DNA from: CAZQXD01 sp964597315 | Lineage (GTDB): Bacteria > Pseudomonadota > Gammaproteobacteria > Competibacterales > Competibacteraceae | DNA length: 64,000 bases | Direction of reading: 5' to 3' | Assembly (NCBI GenBank): GCA_964597315.1 | Contig: CAZQXD010000019.1 | Span: 1 to 64,000 of the forward strand | Program-made: the position numbers and the translations under genes | Notes under the pieces: generated by a model | Database searches by the model: none | Seen by the model: only the letters and a program-made list of their open reading frames with translations | What the model was told of the DNA's origin: nothing | Part shown: piece by piece, positions 8,231-17,557 of the stretch | Numbering within the stretch: position 1 is the first letter of the stretch | Layout: each line of letters starts with the position of its first letter

Positions 8231-9490
8231 CTACAACACCACCAAATGATCGGCTTTCGCTTCGGTGACTGCCCGCCGGGGTATGGCCCGATCAAAGGTC
8301 ACGAACCGCCCGCCCTGGTGTACCGCCAAAGCCAGCAAATAGACATCGGTGACCTGACGGGGACCCAGCACCGACTCCCACTGCACCATGCCTGTTTCCA
8401 GCAGGCTGAGATCGTCGGCCCAGAAAGCATGGTATTCAGTGCCGGTGGCTTCCGCCAGCCGCCGAGCCACCTGAACCGGCGCCAGTGCATGGGGATAGCC
8501 AGGCTGAGCCATGATGCGGATGCAACCGTTCTGGGTCAGCGGGCAGGAGGCCCACCCTTGATGGATGTTGGTCGATAGCCAGGCAGTGGCCATGTGATGG
8601 TGAATATGGTCTGCATCCAGCAGGGCGATCAGAACGTTGACCAGGCCAACGTCGATGCCCATGGTGCGGCCAAAGCCCCGGCAGGTGGGGCAGGCTCCCG
8701 CCGGAGAATTGAAGGAAAATAGGCCGGGCTGGGGGTCCGGGTAGCGTAGATCGCAGTCCGGGCAGTGCAGGTGGGCGGAGAAACGCCAGGGAGCGCCGGG
8801 CTGGCGTTGTTCGTCCAGGGGATACACCGCCACCCGCCCCCGGCCATGGCTGAGGGCGGCTTCCAGACTCTCCACCAGCCGGGCGCGGTTTGCCGGACTC
8901 AGGCGCGGGCGGTCCTGGATCACTTCCAGCAGCGGCCCGTTGCGGGAATGGAGGCGGGTATAACCCTGGCGGGCCAGTAGTTCGGTGACTTCGGCCATGT
9001 CGAAATGAGCCGGCGCTGTTACCGGAAAAGTCACCACGGCCCGGAGTTCTCCAGCGCCGTGGGCCAGCAGCGCGTCGGCGATGGATTCCGGGGTATCCCG
9101 CTCCACCCGTCGCCCGCAGCCCCGGCAATACAGGGCCGCCACCCGGGCGAACAGCAATTTCAGATGATCGTTCAGTTCAGTCATGGTGCCCACGGTGGAG
9201 CGGGAGCCGCGCACCGGGTTGACCTGGTCGATGGCGATGGCTGGGGGAATGCCCTCGATACGCTCCACCCGGGGCTTGTCCATGCGCTCTAGGAACTGGC
9301 GGGCATAGGGGGAGAAAGTCTCCACGTAGCGGCGCTGGCCCTCGGCATAAATCGTGTCGAAGGCCAGGGACGACTTGCCGGAGCCGGACACTCCGGTAAT
9401 CACGATCAACTCGTGGAGGGGCAGGCGCAGGGTCAGGTTTTTGAGGTTGTTTTGGCTGGCGGACTGGATGTGGATGCAAGCATGGGGCAT
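8231..9490 (-). CDS. chimeric frame: UvrA N-terminal third fused to a VapC-type PIN domain
   Basis: A 419-residue frame. Residues 1 to about 283 are a UvrA-type excinuclease ABC ATPase: Walker A G-V-S-G-S-G-K-S-S, Y-V-E-T-F-S-P-Y-A-R-Q-F, S-R-S-T-V-G-T, C-R-G-C-G, and C-P-T-C-R-G-F-G-R. The frame then passes without a stop into a PIN domain (N-V-L-I-A-L-L-D-A-D-H, C-P-L-T-Q-N-G, V-T-D-V-Y-L-L-A-L-A, T-F-D-R) typical of VapC toxins. UvrA proteins are normally over 800 residues, so the ABC signature, second ATPase half and damage-binding domains are absent. The PIN part lacks its first catalytic aspartate, expected just before N-V-L. No VapB antitoxin gene is present. Repair or toxin activity is unlikely. 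It could be a deletion scar or a misjoined contig. Confidence 0.85.
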   Translation of the reverse strand: MPHACIHIQSASQNNLKNLTLRLPLHELIVITGVSGSGKSSLAFDTIYAEGQRRYVETFSPYARQFLERMDKPRVERIEGIPPAIAIDQVNPVRGSRSTVGTMTELNDHLKLLFARVAALYCRGCGRRVERDTPESIADALLAHGAGELRAVVTFPVTAPAHFDMAEVTELLARQGYTRLHSRNGPLLEVIQDRPRLSPANRARLVESLEAALSHGRGRVAVYPLDEQRQPGAPWRFSAHLHCPDCDLRYPDPQPGLFSFNSPAGACPTCRGFGRTMGIDVGLVNVLIALLDADHIHHHMATAWLSTNIHQGWASCPLTQNGCIRIMAQPGYPHALAPVQVARRLAEATGTEYHAFWADDLSLLETGMVQWESVLGPRQVTDVYLLALAVHQGGRFVTFDRAIPRRAVTEAKADHLVVL

Positions 9491-9632
9491 GAGGTGAGGC
9501 TCGGGTCGTTGCTGGCGGGACGGTGGGCTTTGAACCTGGCGGCGGACAATGGTTGCAAGGCGCCGACCCGCAACCACACCGGTCGCCGCCGCCCCTTGCT
9601 CAGGCAGACGGCGATGGGGCGCCGTTCCCGGC

Positions 9633-10376
9633 TTAGTCCTGAGCGTTCAAGGTCTGGCCTGTCACCCCCACGCTGTCCGGTCCCATGAGATAGAGATAGG
9701 CATCCATGATGGACTCCGGGTCGGCCCATTGGGCGGGGTCGGCCGCTGGATAAGTGCGTAGCCGCAGATTGGTGCGCACCTGCCCCGGATAGATGCTGTT
9801 GACCCGCACCGGGGTGTTGGTCTCCAACTCGCTGGCCAGTATCTTCATCAGGGTCTGGACGCCCCCCTTGGCCACCCCATAGGCTCCCCAGTAGGCTTTG
9901 CCCTCGTCGCTGACCCGGTCGGCGGTGAACACGATGGAGGCATCGGCGCTGCGGGTCATCAGCTCCAGCACCGCTTGGGTGAGCATGAATGGGGCGTTGA
10001 GATTGGTTTGTAGGACCTGGTACCAGAGTTCGGTGTTGTAATGGATCAGGGGCGTCAGGGCCTCCACGGTGGCGGCATTGTGCAGCAGGCCATCCAAGCG
10101 ACCGAATTCGCTGGCCAGCTTTTCCGCCAGGTCTTGGTAGTCCTTGGGAACGGCTCCTTCCAGGTTCATGGGGTAAATAGCCGCCTGGGGATGACCGGCC
10201 TGTTCAATCTCATCGTAGACCCGCTCCAGCTTGCGGATGGTGCGGCCTAACAGCACCACGGTGGCGCCGTGGGCGGCGAAACGCCTGGCGGCGGCGCGGC
10301 CGATGCCGTCGCCCGCGCCGGTGACCAGGATCACCCGGTCCTTCAGCAGGTCGGGTGCCGGTTGATAGTCTTGCAT
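9633..10376 (-). CDS. yciK: YciK-type short-chain dehydrogenase/reductase
   Basis: A 247-residue cytosolic SDR. The NAD(P)-binding motif T-G-A-G-D-G-I-G lies near the N-terminus, N-A-A in the central strand, and Y-G-V-A-K carries the catalytic Tyr and Lys. Where related proteins read F-T-S-S-S, this one reads F-T-A-D-R, so the usual catalytic serine seems replaced. The assignment to the YciK branch rests on sequence and on its place beside the mupP-ubiG-mtaD block, as in Pseudomonas. The substrate is unknown. Confidence 0.85.
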   Translation of the reverse strand: MQDYQPAPDLLKDRVILVTGAGDGIGRAAARRFAAHGATVVLLGRTIRKLERVYDEIEQAGHPQAAIYPMNLEGAVPKDYQDLAEKLASEFGRLDGLLHNAATVEALTPLIHYNTELWYQVLQTNLNAPFMLTQAVLELMTRSADASIVFTADRVSDEGKAYWGAYGVAKGGVQTLMKILASELETNTPVRVNSIYPGQVRTNLRLRTYPAADPAQWADPESIMDAYLYLMGPDSVGVTGQTLNAQD

Positions 10377-10412
10377 AGTCTTTTAACCCCTTGATGGTGG
10401 TCTATGAGCAAT

Positions 10413-11258
10413 TTAAAGCGAATCGGGCTTGCGTCGGACGGTGCGCCAGGCGATCCACAGTTTGCGTAACGCTGTTAGGGTCGTGCGCTGCTCCAGCAGG
10501 CGATAGCCCTCGGCTTCGATTTCGTCCAGCAAGGCGGCGTCTAGGGCCGCCAGCACCCGATGGCCGCGCTGGGCTTGGAAGTCCGCCGCCGGTAGTGCCG
10601 TCAAGGCCCGGCGCGAATACGCTCGGATGCGTTCCGCCTGTTGGTGGAACAGCGCGCGCACACGCTCCGTGGTCTGTACCCCCAGCAAGTCCCCATGGCT
10701 GACCCCGCCGTGGGCCAGTTCGTCCTCGGGAATATAGAACCGCCCCCGCCGGGCCTGTTCCCGCACGCCCAATAACCGCTCCAACAGCACCCGGGCCATG
10801 CCCAGGTCGTGGGCGAAGCGTACTGTGGAGCGGTCCTGAAAACCCTGGATTTCCGCCCCCAGCAGGCCCACCACGCTGCCGGTGCGGTGGCAATACAGGC
10901 TCAGCTCCCGCAGGCTGGGATAGGCGTCGTAGTCCAGGTCCATCTCCGCCCCGTCCACGAGTTCCCGAAAATAGTCCTGGGGTAGGTTATAGCGTTTCAG
11001 AGCCGGGACCAGGGCGTGGCTGATCGGGTGGCTAGGCCGACCGGCGAACAACCCCGCCAGTTCCTCCCGCCACCAGTGCAGCTTGGCCCGGGCCACCGCC
11101 GGGTCCTGGCATTGGCGCGCCGTCTCCAGCAGCTCGATCCGCAGGGCGTAGAGGGCGGCCAAAGCCGGGCGCCGCTTTGGGTCCAAAAAGCGTAGGGCGT
11201 AATACAGATCGGCGCCCCGGGGCGCGGCTTTGTCCAGACAGTAGCGGTCGGGGGACAC
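10413..11258 (-). CDS. squalene/phytoene synthase-like protein (HpnD-like), catalytic motifs degenerate
   Basis: A 281-residue protein of the head-to-head prenyl synthase fold, closest to HpnD. Shared blocks include A-R-A-K-L-H-W-W-R-E-E-L, D-G-A-E-M-D-L-D, L-Y-C-H-R-T-G-S-V-V-G-L-L and R-R-G-R-F-Y-I-P-E-D-E-L. Both aspartate-rich motifs that bind Mg-diphosphate are lost: the first site, usually D-D-x-x-D after A-L-Y-A, reads E-L-L-E-T, and the second, usually R-D-V-x-E-D before A-R-R-G-R, reads L-G-V-R-E-Q. It is therefore unlikely to make presqualene diphosphate. It follows the HpnC-like gene by 6 bp in one leftward operon. A non-catalytic role, as in the mitochondrial homologue NDUFAF6, is an inference. 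Confidence 0.85.
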   Translation of the reverse strand: MSPDRYCLDKAAPRGADLYYALRFLDPKRRPALAALYALRIELLETARQCQDPAVARAKLHWWREELAGLFAGRPSHPISHALVPALKRYNLPQDYFRELVDGAEMDLDYDAYPSLRELSLYCHRTGSVVGLLGAEIQGFQDRSTVRFAHDLGMARVLLERLLGVREQARRGRFYIPEDELAHGGVSHGDLLGVQTTERVRALFHQQAERIRAYSRRALTALPAADFQAQRGHRVLAALDAALLDEIEAEGYRLLEQRTTLTALRKLWIAWRTVRRKPDSL

Positions 11259-11264
11259 GGGGCG

Positions 11265-11870
11265 CTAACGCAGTCCATGGTAGACGGCCAGGGCGGTCAG
11301 GCCCAGCCAGTCCACCGTTCCCAGCTCCGCTGGATGGGCCGGGCCGTTCTGGAGCTTGCGGCGGCAGAGCCGGTCGGCGGCCAGCACTGTCAGCCGCAGG
11401 GCCAGCCCGGCCCGGCCCCGGAGTTCCCGGCCCAGGGGGGCGCCGGCCTTAAGCAATCGCCGGACGCGGTTAAACTGGAAATCCAGCAGCCGTTTCACCG
11501 CTGGCGAGTCGGGGGTCTCAATCAGGTGCGCTGGTTCCACCTGGAACCGGGTCAGGTCATCATGGGGCAACCACAGCCGACCCCGAGTCCGGTAGTCCGC
11601 CGGGGTGTGGTCCAGGCGGTGTAGCAGGTACAAGGCGGCGGCCAGGGTGTCAGCATAGCCCAGCCGTCGGGCATCTTCCGCTGGATCGAACAGCGCCAGA
11701 ACCGTCCGTCCCACCGGGCTGGCCACGTCACGGCAATGGCTCATCAGGGCGGCGAAATCCTTAAACTCGCCCTCAGGCTCCGGGACGCTGGCTCCGGCCA
11801 GTAGGGCGCGCACCTCTTGACGGCGAGGGCCAGGCAGCAAGGCCAGGGCGGGGCGGTAGGGAGGGTTCAC
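11265..11870 (-). CDS. short squalene/phytoene synthase-like protein (HpnC-like), N-terminus missing
   Basis: A 201-residue protein matching only the C-terminal two thirds of HpnC-type synthases (D-F-A-A-L-M-S-H-C-R, A-S-P-V-G-R-T-V-L, R-G-R-L-W-L-P-H-D-D-L). Family members are about 270-290 residues. The helix with the first D-D-x-x-D is absent, and the second motif is only partly kept (L-D-H-T-P-A-D). The GTG start at 11870 overlaps the stop of the upstream phosphatase gene in a GTGA junction, which argues that the short form is a real translated gene and not a random truncation. It is co-transcribed with the HpnD-like gene. Confidence 0.78.
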   Translation of the reverse strand: MNPPYRPALALLPGPRRQEVRALLAGASVPEPEGEFKDFAALMSHCRDVASPVGRTVLALFDPAEDARRLGYADTLAAALYLLHRLDHTPADYRTRGRLWLPHDDLTRFQVEPAHLIETPDSPAVKRLLDFQFNRVRRLLKAGAPLGRELRGRAGLALRLTVLAADRLCRRKLQNGPAHPAELGTVDWLGLTALAVYHGLR

Positions 11871-12550
11871 AACGCGGCCTCGGTCGGCGCCCCGGTCGGC
11901 AGCCAGTCCAGCAATTCGGCGGGGTGATCCACCAGCCCGTCGGCTCCCCAGCCCTCCGGGGTTTCATGGTCGGCCAGATAGCCGTAGCGGGCCACCACCG
12001 TGGCCATGCCGGCCCCCACACCGGCCTGAATATCCCGCTCGGCGTCGCCCACATACAGGCAGTGGGCCGCCGCCACCCCGGTCAGCCGACAGGCGTGGAG
12101 CAAAGGTTCGGGGTGGGGTTTACGGTTCGGGGTGGTGTCGCCGCTGACTATGCAGGCCGCCCGCCGGCACAGACCCAGGGCCTTTAGCAACGGCTCGGTG
12201 AGCCAGCCTGGTTTATTGGTGACCACGCCCCAGGGCAGGTTTCGGGATTCCAGCCGCCGCAGCACCTCATCCATGCCCGGAAACAGCCGGGTGTCAGTGG
12301 CCAGATCGGCCTGGTAAATATCCAGAAAACGGCGTCGCAGATCCTCGAAGTGGGGGGCGGTCGGCTCCAGGCCGAAGCCCACCTTGAGCAGGCCCACGGC
12401 GCCGTGGGACACCCAGGGCCGGATCACGGCTGTGGGCAGCGCCTCCTGACCCTGCTCCTGACGCAGCCGATTCAGGGCCTGGGCCATGTCCGGGGCGGTG
12501 TCCAATAAGGTGCCGTCCAGATCGAGCAGCAGACAACGGATGGTGCGCAT
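11867..12550 (-). CDS. gph: HAD phosphatase of the Gph/MupP type
   Basis: A 227-residue HAD-IA phosphatase: the nucleophile motif D-L-D-G-T-L-L-D-T-A is near the N-terminus, V-T-N-K-P is motif II, and Y-V-G-D-A-E-R-D is motif IV. Sequence alone fits phosphoglycolate phosphatase. The neighbours ubiG, mtaD and yciK are the same as those of Pseudomonas MupP, the N-acetylmuramate 6-phosphate phosphatase of cell-wall recycling, so that role is the more likely one. It overlaps the HpnC-like gene by 4 nt and follows ubiG by 12 bp. Confidence 0.88.
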   Translation of the reverse strand: MRTIRCLLLDLDGTLLDTAPDMAQALNRLRQEQGQEALPTAVIRPWVSHGAVGLLKVGFGLEPTAPHFEDLRRRFLDIYQADLATDTRLFPGMDEVLRRLESRNLPWGVVTNKPGWLTEPLLKALGLCRRAACIVSGDTTPNRKPHPEPLLHACRLTGVAAAHCLYVGDAERDIQAGVGAGMATVVARYGYLADHETPEGWGADGLVDHPAELLDWLPTGAPTEAAL

Positions 12551-12562
12551 GGCGGCTCCGGT

Positions 12563-13285
12563 TCAGAGATCGGCCCGGTACCAGGCCAGGTAATTGACAT
12601 CCACCCCAGGTCCCAGGTCATAGCGCCGGGTCAGGGGATTATAGTGCAGGCCGGTGAGGTTCCTAAGGTCCAGACCGGCTTCTCTGGCCCAGTCGTCCAG
12701 CTCGGACGGACGGATGAATTTGCGATAGTCATGGGTGCCCTTGGGTAGCAGCCCCAGCAGGTACTCCGCCCCCAGGATAGCCATGAGATAGGCTTTGGGG
12801 GTACGGCTTAGGGTGGAGAAAAACACCTGCCCTTCAGGTCGGACCAGCCGGGCGCAGGCCCTGACCACCGCCCCGGGGTCGGGAACGTGTTCCAACAGTT
12901 CCATGCAGGTGACCACATCAAAGCGGGCAGGCGCCTGTTCGGCCAACTGCTCCACGGTGGTGCGCTGGTAATCCACTTTCAAGCCCGATTCCAGGCCGTG
13001 CAACCGGGCCACGGTGAGCGCCGCCTGGGCCATGTCGATACCGGTGACCTGGGCGCCGCGTCCGGTCATGCTCTCGGCCAGGATACCGCCGCCGCAGCCT
13101 ACATCCAGTACCCGCTTGCCGGCAAGACGGGCGTGCCGGTCCACGTAGTCCAGGCGCAGGGGGTTGATATCGTGGAGGGATTTGAAATCCCCTTGCAGGT
13201 CCCACCAGCGGCTGGCGCTGGTGTCGAACTTGGCGATTTCCCGATCGTCCACGTTGGGGATGGTCTGGGTCATGGCATCACTCAT
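12563..13285 (-). CDS. ubiG: ubiquinone biosynthesis O-methyltransferase UbiG
   Basis: A 240-residue SAM-dependent methyltransferase that performs both O-methylations of ubiquinone synthesis. Family signatures include F-D-T-S-A-S-R-W-W-D, the SAM-binding V-L-D-V-G-C-G-G-G-I-L-A-E, E-H-V-P-D-P and the C-terminal D-V-N-Y-L-A-W. ATG 13285 is chosen because it overlaps the stop of mtaD by 8 nt; ATG 13273 is an in-frame alternative. It is part of the leftward mtaD-ubiG-gph operon. Confidence 0.95.
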   Translation of the reverse strand: MSDAMTQTIPNVDDREIAKFDTSASRWWDLQGDFKSLHDINPLRLDYVDRHARLAGKRVLDVGCGGGILAESMTGRGAQVTGIDMAQAALTVARLHGLESGLKVDYQRTTVEQLAEQAPARFDVVTCMELLEHVPDPGAVVRACARLVRPEGQVFFSTLSRTPKAYLMAILGAEYLLGLLPKGTHDYRKFIRPSELDDWAREAGLDLRNLTGLHYNPLTRRYDLGPGVDVNYLAWYRADL

Positions 13286-14612
13286 GGGTGCTGGAATGGG
13301 GGCTGGGGGCGGCGCCGATTCGGGACTGCCACGTCCGGGCGCGGGACACGATATCATCGGCGTCCAGGGTGGTGAGGGCGCGATTGCGTAGCAGTCGGCG
13401 ACCGGCCACCCAAACGTCGCTCACCTGCTGGCGAGCGGCGGCGTAGACCAGATGGGACATGGGATTATAGACCGGCTGGGTCTCTAGGGCGCCCAGGTCC
13501 ACCGCTGTCAGATCGGCCCATTTGCCGGGGATCAGGGAGCCGGTCACCGTGTCCAGCTTTAAGGCCCGGGCGCCGTTCAGGGTGGCCATGCGCAGCATCC
13601 TATGGGCGGGCAGGGCGGCGGCGTCCCCGGCCACGGCCTTGGCCAGCAAGGCAGCGCTACGCATCTCCCCGAACAAATCCAAGTCGTTGTTGCTGGCGGC
13701 CCCGTCCGTGCCCAGGGCCACGTTCACCCCGGCCCGATCCAGGGCCGCCACCGGGCAAAACCCACTGGCCAGCTTGAGATTGGATTCGGGGCAGTGGGCC
13801 ACGCTCACCCCAGCCCCGGCCAGCCGTTCGATTTCCGGGTCGGTTAATTGAGTCATATGCACCGCCAACAGATTGGGGTTCAGCAGTCCCAGCCGATCCA
13901 GGCGGGCCAGGGGCCGGGCGCCGGTTCTCTCGGCCTCCTGGACTTCGAAGGCGGTTTCGTGGACGTGCATATGCACCGGCAGGTCCAGTTGATCGGCCAA
14001 GGCGCGAATCCGTTCCAGGGGACTATCCGCCACAGTGTAAGGGGCATGGGGGGCAAAGGCGGCGCTCACCAAGGGATCGTGGCGCAGTTCATCGTGCAGG
14101 GCCAGGCCCTTGGCCAGATACTCGTCGGGACCGTCGGCCCAGGCACTGGGGAAGTCGATCGTGATCAATCCCACACAGGCGCGCATCCCCGCTTCCCGGG
14201 CGGCGCGGGCGATCACATCCGAAAAGAAATACATATCATTAAAGCAGGTGATGCCGCCGCGCAGCATCTCGGCCATGGCCAGACGAGCGCCGTCCCGGAC
14301 GAAATCTGGCCCCACCCAGCGGGTTTCTGCGGGCCAGATATGGTCATTGAGCCAGGCCATCAAGGGGAGGTCGTCGGCCAGACCCCGGAGCAGGGTCATG
14401 GGGGCGTGGGTATGGGCATTGATCAGCCCGGGAATCAGCGCGTGGTCGGGCAGGTCCACGGTTTCCTCGGCCTGGAAAGTGTCAGCCTGGGCGGCGGGGA
14501 GCAGCGCTAGGATACGTCCGTCCCGAACGGCCAGGGCATGGTCTTCCAGGATCGCGGTTTCCGGCTCCACCGGTATGATCCAACGGGCTTTAATCAATGT
14601 ATCGATGCGCAT
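13278..14612 (-). CDS. mtaD: 5-methylthioadenosine/S-adenosylhomocysteine deaminase-type amidohydrolase
   Basis: A 444-residue TRZ/ATZ-family metal-dependent amidohydrolase. Metal ligands are visible in N-A-H-T-H, H-M-H-V-H-E-T, A-V-H-M-T and G-T-D-G-A-A-S-N-N. In Pseudomonas the gene in this position deaminates 5'-methylthioadenosine, leading to methylthioinosine salvage. The start at 14612 follows a GGGAGA site; an ATG 6 codons upstream is less likely. It overlaps ubiG, and mtnA, another methionine-salvage gene, lies 1.7 kb away. Confidence 0.88.
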   Translation of the reverse strand: MRIDTLIKARWIIPVEPETAILEDHALAVRDGRILALLPAAQADTFQAEETVDLPDHALIPGLINAHTHAPMTLLRGLADDLPLMAWLNDHIWPAETRWVGPDFVRDGARLAMAEMLRGGITCFNDMYFFSDVIARAAREAGMRACVGLITIDFPSAWADGPDEYLAKGLALHDELRHDPLVSAAFAPHAPYTVADSPLERIRALADQLDLPVHMHVHETAFEVQEAERTGARPLARLDRLGLLNPNLLAVHMTQLTDPEIERLAGAGVSVAHCPESNLKLASGFCPVAALDRAGVNVALGTDGAASNNDLDLFGEMRSAALLAKAVAGDAAALPAHRMLRMATLNGARALKLDTVTGSLIPGKWADLTAVDLGALETQPVYNPMSHLVYAAARQQVSDVWVAGRRLLRNRALTTLDADDIVSRARTWQSRIGAAPSPHSSTHE

Positions 14613-14711
14613 GGTGTCTCCCCTGGACAATGTGCGGGGATTATAACCACAGCGGGGGGGGTGTTCTAAAGTATCGCGACAGGGCGTCGATTAGGTAGGT
14701 GGAAGCGAAAG

Positions 14712-14742
14712 CACACGACCCCGGCGGCGCCGGGGCCGTGTG
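14712..14742 (-). terminator. hairpin downstream of the ompA-like gene
   Basis: A 13-bp stem with one mismatch (14712-14724 with 14730-14742) and a 5-nt loop, lying 15 bp past the stop of the OmpA gene. The downstream tract on the minus strand is only moderately T-rich, so termination strength is uncertain. Confidence 0.6.
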
Positions 14743-14756
14743 AGAAGCCCAGAGGC

Positions 14757-15362
14757 TTACTGCTGACGCATGACCTTTTGCTGGGCCTCCACCGTGATTT
14801 CCACACGGCGGTTTTCGGCGCGGCCGTCACGATTGGCGTTGCTGGCCACGGGTTGGCTCTCGCCCATGCCCCGGGTGCGGATCAAGGAGGGATCAACCCC
14901 TTGCTCGACCAGGAAATCGCGAACCGCAGCGGCGCGGCGCTCGGACAGACCCTGGTTATAGGCTTCGGTGCCGATGCTGTCGGTGTGGCCGACCACGGAG
15001 ATGGAATCGACGTCATCGGCGCGGCGGACATCCTCAGCCAGAAGGCTAAGGGTTTCCTGACCGGCGGGCTTGAGAACGGCTTTGTCGAAGTCGAAGTTGG
15101 TATCGGCTTCCAGCACCATGGTTTCGGTGATCATGGTGGGGGCCGGGGGCTGGACCACGGCCACGGGGGCGACGCCGCCACACTCCACGGGGACGTTGGC
15201 CTTGTCCACGTAAGGGGTTTCAACGCACTTGCCGAAGGGGTCCTTGACCACATTACCGAAAGGATCAGTGGCATAGCCCTGGACGGCGACAGCGGTCGGC
15301 GCGGACAGAACGGCGACGGAGGCGGCCATGCCGAAGCCGATCATGCTAAGCTTGGTTTTCAT
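14757..15362 (-). CDS. OmpA-family outer membrane protein
   Basis: A 201-residue secreted protein with a Sec signal peptide cleaved around A-V-A. A short proline- and glycine-rich region holds two cysteines, repeats D-P-F-G-N-V-V-K-D-P-F-G, and is followed by a C-terminal OmpA peptidoglycan-binding domain (N-F-D-F-D-K-A, G-H-T-D-S-I-G-T, N-R-R-V-E-I). The short N-terminal region is too small for a beta-barrel, so the protein is probably periplasmic or peripheral. A 200-bp A+T-rich region upstream should hold its promoter. It is convergent with nothing and divergent from the response regulator gene. Confidence 0.88.
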   Translation of the reverse strand: MKTKLSMIGFGMAASVAVLSAPTAVAVQGYATDPFGNVVKDPFGKCVETPYVDKANVPVECGGVAPVAVVQPPAPTMITETMVLEADTNFDFDKAVLKPAGQETLSLLAEDVRRADDVDSISVVGHTDSIGTEAYNQGLSERRAAAVRDFLVEQGVDPSLIRTRGMGESQPVASNANRDGRAENRRVEITVEAQQKVMRQQ

Positions 15363-15580
15363 CGTAAGTGACCTCCTAAAAAGGCGCTTAAAGTCGAGTA
15401 GAACGGGTTTGGAACTGAGATACAGAAGTTGGCGATGTTTCCGGACAGGTCAGAGTTCCTTCGAAAAATGAACAGGGTTACCTGCCAAGTATAACGGAAA
15501 AAATACGCCGTAGGTTGCAATGATACAGTGTTGTGTCAGAATTGCAAAAAATGTTGTTTCTAAAATAAAAGGAGGGCAAG

Positions 15581-16285
15581 TTGCGCGTCGCCCTGCTGGA
15601 GGATGACCGCTCTCAGGCGGAGATTATCAACGCGTGGCTGGTGGATGCCGGCCATGAATGTCAATTGTTCGGCCAAGGCAAGTCCTTGATTCGGGAGTTG
15701 GGCCGGGACACCTATGACCTGATTATCCTGGATTGGATGCTCCCGGATACCGACGGTATCCAAGTGCTCACCTGGATTCGTGAGCGCATCGATTGGCCGA
15801 TTCCGGTGCTGTTCGTCACCGGCAAAGACGATGAAGAGGACATCGTCAAAGCCCTGGATCAAGGGGCCGACGACTATATGACCAAGCCGGTCAAGCGCCT
15901 GGAACTGCTAGCCCGAATCAAAGCGGTGAGCCGCCGGTCCATGTCCCAGGATGAAACCCAGCGATTGTTGGAGTTCGGATACTACACGATAGACCAAGTG
16001 TCCCGGGCCGTGTATCGGGGCGGTGAGGCGGTGGAACTGACTCAGAAGGAGTACGATCTGACCCTATTCCTGTTCCGGGCCGCCGGTCGGGTGTTGTCCC
16101 GGGGCCATATTTTGGAGAGCGTCTGGGGGCGTACCCCTGACCTCAATACCCGCACCGTAGATACCCACGTCAGCCGGATTCGCAATAAACTGGACATGAA
16201 GCCCGAGAACGGCTGGCAGCTCAAAGCGGTGTATCAGCACGGCTACCGGCTGGAACCCGTGGAACAGCTCGCCCAGCAGCCCTGA
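15581..16285 (+). CDS. OmpR/PhoB-family response regulator (orphan)
   Basis: A 234-residue two-component regulator. The receiver domain has the acidic pocket E-D-D (about 7-9), phosphoacceptor Asp51 in L-D-W-M-L-P-D, Thr80 and Lys102. A winged-helix DNA-binding domain follows (residues about 130-225; L-T-Q-K-E-Y-D-L, H-I-L-E-S-V-W-G, T-V-D-T-H-V-S-R-I-R). The start codon is TTG, backed by a strong AGGAGG site 5 nt upstream. No histidine kinase gene is nearby. mtnA starts 7 bp after its stop, so they may be co-transcribed. The target genes are unknown. Confidence 0.92.
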   Translation: MRVALLEDDRSQAEIINAWLVDAGHECQLFGQGKSLIRELGRDTYDLIILDWMLPDTDGIQVLTWIRERIDWPIPVLFVTGKDDEEDIVKALDQGADDYMTKPVKRLELLARIKAVSRRSMSQDETQRLLEFGYYTIDQVSRAVYRGGEAVELTQKEYDLTLFLFRAAGRVLSRGHILESVWGRTPDLNTRTVDTHVSRIRNKLDMKPENGWQLKAVYQHGYRLEPVEQLAQQP

Positions 16286-16292
16286 GAAATGT

Positions 16293-17342
<1,050 letters not shown>

Positions 17343-17557
17343 AGTCGGCTTCGGCAATGGCGTTCGGCACACCAGCTCAAACCGTCCTTTGGCCGGGCCG
17401 TGTCTATACTGTAGACGGTCAGCCCTAAGGTCAGCCTACCGCGCCGTGAGTGCTGCGGATGGGCGGATCAGACCGGCCAGCGGACTGACATCGCGGTTCC
17501 GGCGCCATGTCGATCAAGCCGACACCTCCCTTGTTCATTTCTCCAGAGGTATAGCCT

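Noticed and set aside
10413..11870. Functional hopanoid/squalene pathway
   Set aside because: The catalytic motifs are missing and there is no hpnE or squalene-hopene cyclase gene in the window.
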